A stretch of DNA of 39,722 nucleotides. Source: an uncultured Gammaproteobacteria bacterium. Lineage in GTDB: Bacteria; Pseudomonadota; Gammaproteobacteria; Pseudomonadales; Azotimanducaceae. A program made the translations under genes and the position numbers. Shown in pieces: positions 8,064-15,826 of the stretch (the first letter of the stretch is position 1; every line of letters begins with the position of its first letter). The notes beneath the pieces are model-generated. The model had not been told where the DNA came from. It worked only from the letters and a program-made list of their open reading frames with translations, and made no database searches. The stretch covers positions 1 to 39,722 of the forward strand of contig CAJWQG010000031.1 in assembly GCA_913045175.1 (NCBI GenBank), written 5' to 3'.

Positions 8064-8112
8064 GCTAACTTCCATGTAACACCATTAGGTTCCCCCTACC
8101 CGAGCGTGTCTA
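8064..8112 (+). pseudogene. Sulfatase gene fragment (active-site segment)
   Basis: This 49-bp segment matches 8986-9033 in the intact sulfatase gene downstream, with three substitutions and one inserted C (about 45 of 49 positions). It corresponds to the stretch around NFHVTPLCSPTRACL. The codon for the formylglycine cysteine is changed to GGT (Gly) at 8088-8090, and the inserted C shifts the frame. The fragment is joined directly to a DUF2784 fragment. It is a decayed remnant of a sulfatase gene, either a partial copy of the downstream one or part of a lost paralogue. Confidence 0.8.
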
Positions 8113-8113
8113 A

Positions 8114-8206
8114 TACTACGAGGCACCGCCCTGGGTATTCGTAATGAGTTATTCGATCTTTGGTCTTTTGGTCATGGCCAGCTGGTATTGGGTCAGGCCA
8201 CGATAG
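8114..8206 (+). pseudogene. DUF2784 gene fragment (C-terminal 30 codons)
   Basis: Thirty codons followed by TAG (8204-8206) read YYEAPPWVFVMSYSIF and then GLLVMASWYWVRPR. This aligns with the C-terminus of the intact DUF2784 protein at 7228-7620 (YYEAPAWVFVVGYTAFG and onward). The divergence is too great for a recent local duplication, so it is the tail of a separate, diverged paralogue. The sequence just before it is the sulfatase fragment, and the TAA at 8111-8113 closes the frame. From 8207 to 8301 I see nothing recognisable. Confidence 0.82.
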
Positions 8207-8301
8207 CCAGGTGCGCGGTTATTTCCAATTTGCATAAATGAACTGGATGTGTAGAAATCTTTGCCTGGACGAGACGCCGTTTACAGAGCCCTGGAGATGC
8301 A

Positions 8302-8670
8302 ATGACAAACAAGATTACTGTTAAGGAGATGATCCCGTTCATCCCGTCAAAGGACTTTGGTGCATCAGTTAAATTCTACACGGAGATATTCGACGCAAAT
8401 TAGCAGGATGATTCTCTTTGTCAAATACAGGCCGGCCAGAGTAAATTTCTCATCCAGGATTACTACGCAAAAGCATGGGCGGAAAACTCCATGTACCAGC
8501 TGATAGTCGACGATGTAGATCAGGTTTGGGACCAGATACTCGAGTCCGACCTGCTGAACAGGCACGAAAATGTTCGAGCTACAGAACCCAGGAATGAGCC
8601 ATGGGGTCGCGTACTTTACCTGTGGGGCCCCTGCGGTGAACTCTGGCACTTTACGCAGCCGAGATCATGA
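8302..8670 (+). pseudogene. VOC (glyoxalase/bleomycin-resistance fold) gene with in-frame amber codon
   Basis: From the ATG at 8302 (GGAG at 8293-8296 with good spacing) a 122-codon frame runs to TGA at 8668-8670, interrupted only by TAG at 8401-8403 (codon 34). Both sides are plainly one VOC-superfamily protein: MIPFIPSKDFGASVKFYTEI before the stop, then QDDSLCQIQAGQSKFLIQDY, MYQLIVDDVDQVWDQIL and WGRVLYLWGPCGELWHFTQP. Homologues often have Trp just before QDD, so a single TGG-to-TAG change is a simple explanation. The superfamily includes metal-dependent lyases, dioxygenases and drug-binding proteins; a function cannot be chosen. A sequencing error or readthrough is possible, but the neighbouring gene scars favour real decay. 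Confidence 0.8.
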
Positions 8671-8775
8671 GAGATTACGACTTTTCGCGCTAGAGTCCGG
8701 CCTCGTACACTGCATGACTGCTGTTTTCCTTAAACGAAACGTCTGCGAAGATGTGAGAAAAAGAAAGATCAACTA

Positions 8776-11016
8776 ATGGAACACGATAGAAACTTCAACG
8801 GTTCGATTGCTCGAACAACCAAGGACTCAATCGCATCGTGGACCTCGGATCCCACCACACTGAATCGATCACCCAACATCGTCATGATTGTGCTGGACGA
8901 TGTTGGCTACTCCCAACTAGGTTGTTATGGCTCAGATATCAATACACCGGCATTAGACAGCCTTGCAACGGACGGACTTCGATATGCCAACTTCCATGTA
9001 ACGCCATTATGTTCCCCTACCCGAGCGTGTCTACTTACCGGTAGAAACCATCACAGCGTTGGCGTTGGTCGTGTGGTAGAAAGCACCAACGGCTACCCTA
9101 ACACCCGCGGTTTCGTTTCAAGAGAAGCCGCCAATCTGGCAGAGATTCTAAGGCCTCAGGGCTACCAGACCTTGGCTGCTGGCAAATGGCATCTGGCATC
9201 CTGTGACGAAACCAGTCCTGCTGGCCCTTACGATCATTGGCCTCTGCAACGGGGCTTCGATCGTTTTTATGGCTTCCTGGCTGGTGAGACCAATCAGTGG
9301 AGCCCTGAACTTATTATGGGCAACGAGAGAATCGAGCAGCCGTCACAAGACAGTTATCACCTGTCGGAAGGAATCGTTGACGAGTCATGCAAGTGGCTAC
9401 GACAGCTGGCATCGGTAGATCCCGATAAGCCCTTCTTTTTATACACGGCTTTCGCCGCCGGACATTCACCACATCACGTACCTAAAGCATTCGCAGACAA
9501 ATATAAAGGTATGTTTGACGACGGCTGGGATGCGGCGCGCGACAGGGTTCTTGCGCGGCAGAAAGCATCTGGTTTGCTGCCGGACTACCAGCGTCTTGCC
9601 CCTCGTAACCAGGGCGTTCAGGTCTGGGATGAGTTAAGTGATGTAGAGAAAGAAGTCTGCGCTCGATTTGAGGAAGTCTTTGCCGGATTCATGGAACATT
9701 GCGACGTACAGATTGCGCGTTTGCTTGCACAATTGGATGCGTTAGGTAAACGAGACGACACCATCGTCATTGCCATGTCTGATAACGGCGCTGCTGCGCT
9801 CGGCGGCCCCCTTGGAAGCTATGATCATCAGCGTGCGCGCGGCGGGATCAGACCCACGGTCCTGGAAAACCTGGCGCGACTGGATAATCTCGGCGGCCCG
9901 GAAAACTATGGCATCTATCCGTTCGGCTGGGCCATGGCTGGCAACACACCGTTCAAGCGCTATAAAGGGAACACCTATGCCGGCGGTATTCGCGCACCAT
10001 TATTGATTCGTTGGCCCCAAGGCATCGAAACCAAAGGGGAAACGCGAAGGCAGTTTTATCATGCGGTGGATGTAACACCAACGCTTCTCGATCTAGTCGG
10101 ACTTCCCCTACCCGATCATGTGAATGGCGTCGAACAAATGCCACTTCACGGCATCTCTATGACACACACCCTGAACGACAATGAGGCCGATACCCGAAAG
10201 AAGATTCAATACTTCGAAACAACCGGGCACCGTGCAATCTGGCATGAAGGCTGGAAAGCGGTGACCTTCCACACCAGGGGTGATGACTTTGAAACCGAGG
10301 AATGGGAACTCTATCACCTGGATGATGACATGGCGGAGATAGACAACCTTGCAGAACAGCATCCCGAAAGACTAAAAGAGATGATTGAGCTCTGGTGGAA
10401 CGAAGCCGAACAGTACGGCGTGCTCCCGCTTGATGACATGAGCGGTATCAATGGTGCCGGCTGGTGGCCGGAGCCTAGAAATCGCTGGGTTCTGTACCAG
10501 GACGCAGTGCTGCCCCACCACTTTAAGGCCGGTCCCAGACTCCTTGGCGTATCGCACCGCCTTACCGCCCGCATAGACCGCGCATTAAACGAGGAAGGTG
10601 TCATTATCTCGGATGGTGGTCGTTTTGGCGGTTGGAGCCTGTTTATCAAAGACAATTGCCTGCACTACACGGTCAACCACTATGGCGATTCTGGACGAGC
10701 ATCCTCGACAACAGAATTGCCAAACGGCCCGGTGACACTGCGCCTTGATGTCTTAAAGACCGGCGAGCAGGAAGGTCGCATGCACTTCTATATAGATGAT
10801 CAACCCGCCGGCGAAGAAACGCTTACACAGTTTCGCAAGTACAATTTTACCAACGAGCCCCTCGAGGTAGGACGGGACAGCCAAACGCCGGTAGACGAAA
10901 CCTATACATCACCCAACATTTTCACGGGCAAGATTGTTGATGTGGTGATAGAGGCAGCAGGGGAAGAGGTGGTCGATCAGGATACCGCACTTGAAGAGCT
11001 GATGGGCAGCCAGTAG
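8776..11016 (+). CDS. Large sulfatase with C-terminal beta domain
   Basis: A 746-residue type I sulfatase. The core shows the metal-site aspartates in MIVLDDVGYSQLG (Asp41, Asp42), the formylglycine signature C79-S-P-T-R83 within PLCSPTRACLLTGR, GKWHL, and MSDNGAA (metal-binding Asp-Asn). The C-terminal roughly 200 residues (from about 550) hold a jelly-roll-like region with HYTVNHYGDSGR and FTGKIVDVVIEA, as in long arylsulfatases. No signal peptide is seen, so it is probably cytoplasmic. These enzymes hydrolyse sulfate esters after Cys-to-formylglycine conversion; no maturase is in the window. It converges on the GH127 gene with an 11-bp gap. Part of this gene's active-site region recurs as a remnant at 8064-8112. 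The substrate is unknown. Confidence 0.95.
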   Translation: MEHDRNFNGSIARTTKDSIASWTSDPTTLNRSPNIVMIVLDDVGYSQLGCYGSDINTPALDSLATDGLRYANFHVTPLCSPTRACLLTGRNHHSVGVGRVVESTNGYPNTRGFVSREAANLAEILRPQGYQTLAAGKWHLASCDETSPAGPYDHWPLQRGFDRFYGFLAGETNQWSPELIMGNERIEQPSQDSYHLSEGIVDESCKWLRQLASVDPDKPFFLYTAFAAGHSPHHVPKAFADKYKGMFDDGWDAARDRVLARQKASGLLPDYQRLAPRNQGVQVWDELSDVEKEVCARFEEVFAGFMEHCDVQIARLLAQLDALGKRDDTIVIAMSDNGAAALGGPLGSYDHQRARGGIRPTVLENLARLDNLGGPENYGIYPFGWAMAGNTPFKRYKGNTYAGGIRAPLLIRWPQGIETKGETRRQFYHAVDVTPTLLDLVGLPLPDHVNGVEQMPLHGISMTHTLNDNEADTRKKIQYFETTGHRAIWHEGWKAVTFHTRGDDFETEEWELYHLDDDMAEIDNLAEQHPERLKEMIELWWNEAEQYGVLPLDDMSGINGAGWWPEPRNRWVLYQDAVLPHHFKAGPRLLGVSHRLTARIDRALNEEGVIISDGGRFGGWSLFIKDNCLHYTVNHYGDSGRASSTTELPNGPVTLRLDVLKTGEQEGRMHFYIDDQPAGEETLTQFRKYNFTNEPLEVGRDSQTPVDETYTSPNIFTGKIVDVVIEAAGEEVVDQDTALEELMGSQ

Positions 11017-11027
11017 GGCTCTCACGG

Positions 11028-12857
11028 CTATTCAACACTCAGGCGATCCCTTTCAGCCACGGCCTCAGCGATTGCATCCGCATCCTCTTTTGACATGTTG
11101 CCAACCCTAAAATAGGTCCTAGTGCCCGTAGCATCGGTTCCTGCTTGATAGTAAGGCACAAGTTCGATATCCGTCCCCTCAATACGATAGCGAATGTTCT
11201 GCCCATCCGATTCAACGGATCGCAGGATTGATTCCACAGGAATACTGCAATCAATGCTGAGCGGTTGCGTGTCACCTTTAACCTGTTCCGCCAGCGCTAA
11301 CGGTCCCAGACTAAAGGCCATCCACGCCTTACCTTCTTCGCCCGCTTGAATGTGAGACTCAAGGCGGCCGGCATAGGTGATGTCAATCACATCGCCCTCC
11401 TCCCAAGACCGATTGATCTCATAGAACCCCCGGTCATTTTTGTTCACAGCTGCATCGTCGCCATTAACCTTAACAGTCTCAAGATCAATGCTTGAGGGCA
11501 CTCTGAACTCAAGTCGAAACGATTTTGCAGCCAACCCCTGAAGGGTAATAGTTGTGCTTGAACCAAATGGAAGGTCACTTTCAACAGCTACGCTGCCTTC
11601 ACCAAACTGGTCGGGCAGCTCGGCAGTGAATGGGAAGAGTCCGTTAATACTCATCGCGCCATCAATCTCGCCAATAAGATGTGCGGACAACATCTCCATT
11701 CCCCTCGGCATACTCGATGCGCAACAGTGAAGGCGTGGCGTGAACTCCATTGCCGACTGATTCGGGGTCGTGTAATAGCACCATTTGATGCCATCGTCAT
11801 GTTGATGCCCATACAGGCTATTGAGCAGCGTCTTTTCTGCCTCATCCATATAACGCGCATCTCCTGTCAACTCGAACAAATGAATATTGAGTTGCATCCA
11901 GGTCGCATCGCAGCAGCCTTCGACATAGATTTTCTTCGGGTCAAAATCCGCAGTGTAAGCGAAGCATTCCACGTTGCCGTTGTACTCCATTTTGCGAGTC
12001 CAGGGGCCACCGGTGACCAGGATGTGCTTGTCTAAGATCTGCTCCCAGCCTTTTATCACCGCTTCATGATAGCGCTGGTCTTCAGTACATCGGAACAGGC
12101 GAATAAAACCGAGCAGATTGGCCATCAACTGATAACCCTTACCGTCTCCCGGTTTCACCACGCTACCACCGTCGAGCATAGTGCCCATCAACTCGTGACC
12201 CGGATTGTTCTCAATCGCCTCTACCATATACTCAGCGAATTCCAGGTACGCGTTCTCGCCTGTGCGCTCATACAACATCATGATGGATTCAAGCAGGGTC
12301 GTTGAAGAGATTCCTTCCCGGGTGCCGTAATGAGTGATATCGCTGCCACCTTCGCCGTACACACGAATTAGAAGATCAGCCATCTTTCGGCAGGCATCGA
12401 CAATGCGCTCATCCGGAAAATACTGTTCGTAGGTCAGCAAACCATAGAGATTGTACCGATGGGTCCAGATATCCCATCCACCTCTTTTAAGTGTCTTACC
12501 CACATCATCCTGCACTGCACCGCGTTCGGGCATCGCCACAAACGTTGATTCACTATCATAGGTACCAAGATAGCCGTCGGGGAGCTGTGTCGCCAGCAGT
12601 CGCTCCACGTTGCTGGCCATTTCCTGTTTAATCTTTTCATCGCCCGTCACCCGCCAGGCTAGAACTGCAGCATGTAGCCACTTACCCAGGTGTTCGCCCT
12701 GCCATGGATGGACGCCTGGCCTCTTCTCGAACCCATCAATGAGATAACCGGACTCTGCCATATGCCAAAGTCGGTGATTGCGCCAAAGCGATACTCTTTC
12801 TCCCAGCAATCCGCTTTCTCTCTGAATAGGAAGCGGTTGCCAACTATTTTCTATCAC
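11028..12857 (-). CDS. GH127-family glycoside hydrolase (beta-L-arabinofuranosidase-like), copy 1
   Basis: A 609-residue DUF1680/GH127 protein with a GTG start. The alpha/alpha-barrel motif WQGEHLGKWLHAAVLAW lies near residue 57. The metal/thiol site characteristic of the family is visible: E-x-C in YVEGCCDATWMQLN, and the Cys-Cys pair in RLHCCASSMPRG. The Glu in NVECFAY is a candidate acid/base. In the characterised enzyme HypBA1, a zinc-bound cysteine acts as nucleophile. A C-terminal beta-sandwich follows, with the RVPSS type motif LEFRVPSSIDLETVKVNG. There is no signal peptide, suggesting action on imported oligosaccharide or glycoconjugate. It is divergent from the GH32-like gene at 13233 and convergent with the sulfatase. 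Confidence 0.93.
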   Translation of the reverse strand: MIENSWQPLPIQRESGLLGERVSLWRNHRLWHMAESGYLIDGFEKRPGVHPWQGEHLGKWLHAAVLAWRVTGDEKIKQEMASNVERLLATQLPDGYLGTYDSESTFVAMPERGAVQDDVGKTLKRGGWDIWTHRYNLYGLLTYEQYFPDERIVDACRKMADLLIRVYGEGGSDITHYGTREGISSTTLLESIMMLYERTGENAYLEFAEYMVEAIENNPGHELMGTMLDGGSVVKPGDGKGYQLMANLLGFIRLFRCTEDQRYHEAVIKGWEQILDKHILVTGGPWTRKMEYNGNVECFAYTADFDPKKIYVEGCCDATWMQLNIHLFELTGDARYMDEAEKTLLNSLYGHQHDDGIKWCYYTTPNQSAMEFTPRLHCCASSMPRGMEMLSAHLIGEIDGAMSINGLFPFTAELPDQFGEGSVAVESDLPFGSSTTITLQGLAAKSFRLEFRVPSSIDLETVKVNGDDAAVNKNDRGFYEINRSWEEGDVIDITYAGRLESHIQAGEEGKAWMAFSLGPLALAEQVKGDTQPLSIDCSIPVESILRSVESDGQNIRYRIEGTDIELVPYYQAGTDATGTRTYFRVGNMSKEDADAIAEAVAERDRLSVE

Positions 12858-13232
12858 TTTGTTTTATCTCCGGTCCTGCTTGCAGTTAGTTTGACATGAT
12901 AATCAACACGTTGAGGAAATGTATATTTTGCTCCAACCCGATACCCAAGCTCCATCAAGGGTGTTCGCAGCTAGTTCTGGGGTTTGTTTTTCTCCGTGGC
13001 TTGCGACCCTCCCGGTTGCCATCAACTCCTCCACAAGCCCCTCTGGGTCTTGCTCCCCAATTTCGGCGCTGCGCCTGAAGGCTACGAAAAACAAACCCCA
13101 GAACCAGCTGCTGTATGACAAACACCGTGTGTTCCAATCTAGAACAAGTTTAAGTGAGTACCATTCTACGGCGACACCATTTATTCGATCGGCGTGATTT
13201 TGTAAGGTTGAACCAAAGACAGGAGCACCACC
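12858..13232. other. 375-bp divergent control region
   Basis: This is the spacer between the divergently transcribed GH127 and GH32-like genes. Both promoters must lie here, but I cannot assign -35/-10 boxes with confidence. Its main content is a 145-bp element bounded by 26-bp inverted repeats (listed separately). The minus-strand frame across it runs into the GH32-like coding region and has no family resemblance, so I do not call it a gene. Confidence 0.6.
12967..13111. repeat. 145-bp element with 26-bp terminal inverted repeats
   Basis: The left arm (12967-12992) and right arm (13086-13111) are inverted copies matching at 25 of 26 positions, with the shared core GTTCTGGGGTTTGTTTTTC. The 93 bp between them are unrelated and GC-rich. 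The size and layout resemble a non-autonomous miniature element or a folded intergenic repeat. A terminator is unlikely, since the element sits between two divergent promoters. No target-site duplication is obvious at its ends. Confidence 0.75.
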
Positions 13233-15047
13233 GTGGGTAACGAGAGCGAAGAAGACAAGATATTGGCGACCATGCAGGCACATTGCGACGCCATGAAAAA
13301 CGAGGATCTTGAAGCCTTGCTGGATCTATATTCGGAAGATTGGCAGGACTATCACGGCGCACGCAAGGACAGTTTGAAATACCGCTTCGAAGAAGCCACG
13401 GATAAGGGAAACTATAAAACGAGGGCCAGGGACCTAGACATTGATATCACTACCGCACTCGTCACCCTAAAGGGTGACCAGGCAATATTCACACCGGTGA
13501 TACACAGCTCCCCCGGGGGAAGCATTACCTATGCGCATACCCTTAAGAAGGAAGCCGATGGTGTATGGCGTCTGATGTACACAAAAGGTATCGACTGGGA
13601 AACGTTTCCACTTGATGCTGAAGGCAGAATGAATAAGGCAGCAATCGCGCAATCGGCGCTGGCCACCCGCACATTTCGGGAGCAAGTGATGAGCGATCCA
13701 CACCGGCCCGGTTACCATATCGTCTCACCGGAGGGTTATGGCGCACCGTTCGATCCCAACGGCGCGATCTACTGGCAGGGCAGATACCATCTGTTCTATA
13801 TCTTTCAGGACCATCGATTTGGCAAAAAACTTGATCATTGGGGTCATCTTTCCAGCACAGACCTCTTTCACTGGCGCCATCACCCCACAAAATTGCTGGC
13901 CGGCATGTATAGCGGAAACTGCTTCATCAACAAGGATGGTGTGCCCACGCTCTGCTATCACCAGGTAGGCAAAGGTAACGCGATGGCCGTGGCGCTGGAT
14001 GACGATCTGAACGAATGGCAGAAACTGGACGCGATTACCCCCGAGACTAAGGAAGGTGACGAGCACCATGATAAGTATCGTTCCTGGGATCCTTATGGCT
14101 GGGTTGAAGGTGATAACTACTACGCAATCTTTGGTGGTCAGAACCCTTGCGTCGCGAAGTCCCACACACTCGAAGGTGACTGGCAGTATACGGGTGATCT
14201 GTTCGCACACGGGGTTGATGGCGTGTCCCTGAAAGAGGATGTTTCATGCGCTGACCTTTTCAAGCTGGGTAACAAAGATGTTCTTCTCTGCATCAGCCAT
14301 AAAATTGGCTGTCGCTACTATGTAGGCGAGTGGAAGGATGAACGGTTCTACCCGGAGTCCCACGGGCAGATGAGTTGGGTAGACAACTCCTATTTTGCAC
14401 CGGAGAGTCTGGTCGATGACAAGGGCAGACGCATTATGTGGGCATGGCTTATGGACGTTTCCCACTGGCGCAAAGGCTGGGACCGCGGGTGGACCGGTAC
14501 GATGAGTCTGCCGCGCGTGTTGTCCCTTGATGACAACGATCAGCTGTTGATTGATATTCCTGAGGAAATCGAGGCACTTCGATATCGACCCGTCCGACAA
14601 GAAAACCTCGAGGTATCGTCTGGAGAGAACGTCGTCATGGAAGACATGAGGGGTAATAGCTTTGAGCTAGCCATCGATATGGACAGCGAAAGTGGGTCGG
14701 AATTTGGCGTCAGGGTCTGCGTGTCCCCGGATGGTAAAGAAGAAACCGTGATTTCTTACGATGCAACCGAAAAAGTGCTGAGGGTCGACGGCGGCAAATC
14801 CGGACCGGAACCTACGCCGAAGAACGTTGAGGCTGGCCCACTCGAATTAGCAGAAGGCGAGCGACTGAAGCTTCGTGTATTTGTCGACAAGTCAGTGGTG
14901 GAAGTATTCGCCAACAGAAGACAGGGGGTTATGCGCATGGTCTACCCATCGACCGATAATGTAGGTGTTAGTCTGTTTTCTAAAGGTGGCTCGACAAAGG
15001 TGCATACATTTGAGTCCTGGCACATTTCGCCATCGAACCCCTTTTGA
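13233..15047 (+). CDS. NTF2-like domain fused to a GH32-like five-bladed propeller hydrolase
   Basis: The start is GTG at 13233 with AGGAG at 13221-13225. Residues 1-125 look like a SnoaL/DUF4440 NTF2-like domain (ILATMQAHCDAMKNEDLEAL, YSEDWQDYHG, VWRLMYTKGIDW). From about 160 a GH32 beta-fructosidase-type propeller follows: FD174-P-N-G with YWQGRYHLFYIF (nucleophile region) and SWD286-P-Y-G-W in place of the RDP motif. At the EC motif the sequence is E335-D-V-S-C339-A-D-L-F, so the usual Glu directly before Cys is Ser. The end (DKSVVEVFANRRQGVMRMVY) is a typical GH32 C-terminal beta-sandwich. There is no signal peptide. The altered motifs make fructan hydrolysis uncertain. A terminator hairpin lies at its stop. 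Confidence 0.88.
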   Translation: MGNESEEDKILATMQAHCDAMKNEDLEALLDLYSEDWQDYHGARKDSLKYRFEEATDKGNYKTRARDLDIDITTALVTLKGDQAIFTPVIHSSPGGSITYAHTLKKEADGVWRLMYTKGIDWETFPLDAEGRMNKAAIAQSALATRTFREQVMSDPHRPGYHIVSPEGYGAPFDPNGAIYWQGRYHLFYIFQDHRFGKKLDHWGHLSSTDLFHWRHHPTKLLAGMYSGNCFINKDGVPTLCYHQVGKGNAMAVALDDDLNEWQKLDAITPETKEGDEHHDKYRSWDPYGWVEGDNYYAIFGGQNPCVAKSHTLEGDWQYTGDLFAHGVDGVSLKEDVSCADLFKLGNKDVLLCISHKIGCRYYVGEWKDERFYPESHGQMSWVDNSYFAPESLVDDKGRRIMWAWLMDVSHWRKGWDRGWTGTMSLPRVLSLDDNDQLLIDIPEEIEALRYRPVRQENLEVSSGENVVMEDMRGNSFELAIDMDSESGSEFGVRVCVSPDGKEETVISYDATEKVLRVDGGKSGPEPTPKNVEAGPLELAEGERLKLRVFVDKSVVEVFANRRQGVMRMVYPSTDNVGVSLFSKGGSTKVHTFESWHISPSNPF

Positions 15048-15075
15048 CCCTCAATCACAGTTCTTGAGGGTATTT
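15047..15075 (+). terminator. Hairpin after the GH32-like gene
   Basis: ACCCTCAA (15047-15054) and TTGAGGGT (15064-15071) pair perfectly over 8 bp around a 9-base loop, starting at the last base of the stop codon. Only ATTT follows, so the T-run is short. It probably limits readthrough into the toxin-antitoxin pair. Confidence 0.5.
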
Positions 15076-15108
15076 GATGCTTGATGTTTGATGCGTGATA
15101 CGCTATCA
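15074..15108. promoter_or_regulatory. Heptamer repeats and palindrome upstream of vapB, likely operator
   Basis: Four 7-base units run in tandem: TTGATGC (15074), TTGATGT (15081), TTGATGC (15088) and GTGATAC (15095). They end in a TGATA-CGC-TATCA inverted repeat (15096-15108). VapB antitoxins usually repress their own operon by binding such repeats, so this is a good candidate autoregulatory site about 30 bp before the antitoxin start. The repeats are seen; the binding is inferred. Confidence 0.5.
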
Positions 15109-15138
15109 TTTACTTCGCGCAATCACATGGATCACTCA

Positions 15139-15375
15139 ATGCGAACGACCATAAATATTGATGACGACGTCCTGAACGCGGTAAAGGAAATGGCCCTCAG
15201 ACAATCGCGACCTCTAGGTGAGGTGGCGTCGACATTATTACGCGATGCCCTCTCCAGCAACGATGATGAAATCCGCGAGGTACCCTCCAGATATGGTTTT
15301 CGACCGTTTACAAAGTCCGCCGATATTGTGACCAATGAACTTATCAATCAGTTGCGCGAAGAGGCAGGGGATTAG
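15139..15375 (+). CDS. vapB: VapB-type ribbon-helix-helix antitoxin
   Basis: A 78-residue protein starting MRTTINIDDDVLNAVKEMAL, a classic ribbon-helix-helix antitoxin N-terminus (strand RTTINI, then two helices). A longer in-frame start at 15127 (MDHSMRTT) is possible, but the family normally begins at MRTTI. The C-terminal part (YGFRPFTKSADIVTNELI) would wrap the toxin. The stop codon TAG overlaps the GTG start of the toxin by one base, so translation is coupled. The role is to neutralise VapC and probably to repress the operon at the upstream repeats. Confidence 0.85.
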   Translation: MRTTINIDDDVLNAVKEMALRQSRPLGEVASTLLRDALSSNDDEIREVPSRYGFRPFTKSADIVTNELINQLREEAGD

Positions 15376-15803
15376 TGCGTGCCCTGCTGGACGTTAACGT
15401 CCTGATTGCGCTACTGGACCAGAACCATATTTCACATGACCCGGCCTGGCATTGGATGGAATCCAACATTGAATCCGGGTGGGCGACCTGTCCGATCACG
15501 CAAAATGGTTGCGTGCGGATCATGTCTCAGCCCACCTACCCCAACCAGCACACCGCTGGCGAAATCTCCCAGCGACTGCGGCAGGCAACACATCAGGAAT
15601 TTCACCAGTTCTGGGCGGACGAAGTAAATATTCTTGAGCCCGCCATCGTCAACTGGGATCTTTTGATCGGCCCGCGACAATTGACGGACATTTATCTGCT
15701 GGCACTGGCAGTGAAGAATAACGGCAGGGTTATAACTTTCGACACCAGGATATCGACGCAGATGGTACATGGCGCCGCCAGTGAGCACCTAACGGTTATC
15801 TGA
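15375..15803 (+). CDS. vapC: VapC-type PIN-domain toxin
   Basis: A 142-residue PIN-domain ribonuclease starting at GTG 15375. Acidic active-site residues visible are Asp6 in LLDVNVLIALLD, then a central acidic region, Asp in LTDIYLLALAVKNNGRVITFD (the conserved TDxxLLALA block) and the following Asp in TFD. This matches the subgroup of VapC toxins whose members cut RNA when freed from VapB. All catalytic acids appear intact, so the module is probably active. It is followed after 23 bp by the convergent beta-lactamase-fold gene. Confidence 0.88.
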   Translation: MRALLDVNVLIALLDQNHISHDPAWHWMESNIESGWATCPITQNGCVRIMSQPTYPNQHTAGEISQRLRQATHQEFHQFWADEVNILEPAIVNWDLLIGPRQLTDIYLLALAVKNNGRVITFDTRISTQMVHGAASEHLTVI

Positions 15804-15826
15804 CGACCGGCAGATATCTGAAATCC

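Noticed and set aside
12967-13111. Inverted repeat as an integron attC site or a transcription terminator
   Set aside because: No attC core (RYYYAAC/GTTRRRY) pair is present, no integrase or cassette array is nearby, and the element lies between divergent promoters.
12903-13283. A 126-codon minus-strand frame between the two glycosidase genes
   Set aside because: It starts inside the GH32-like coding region, crosses the inverted-repeat element and has no recognisable domain or ribosome site.
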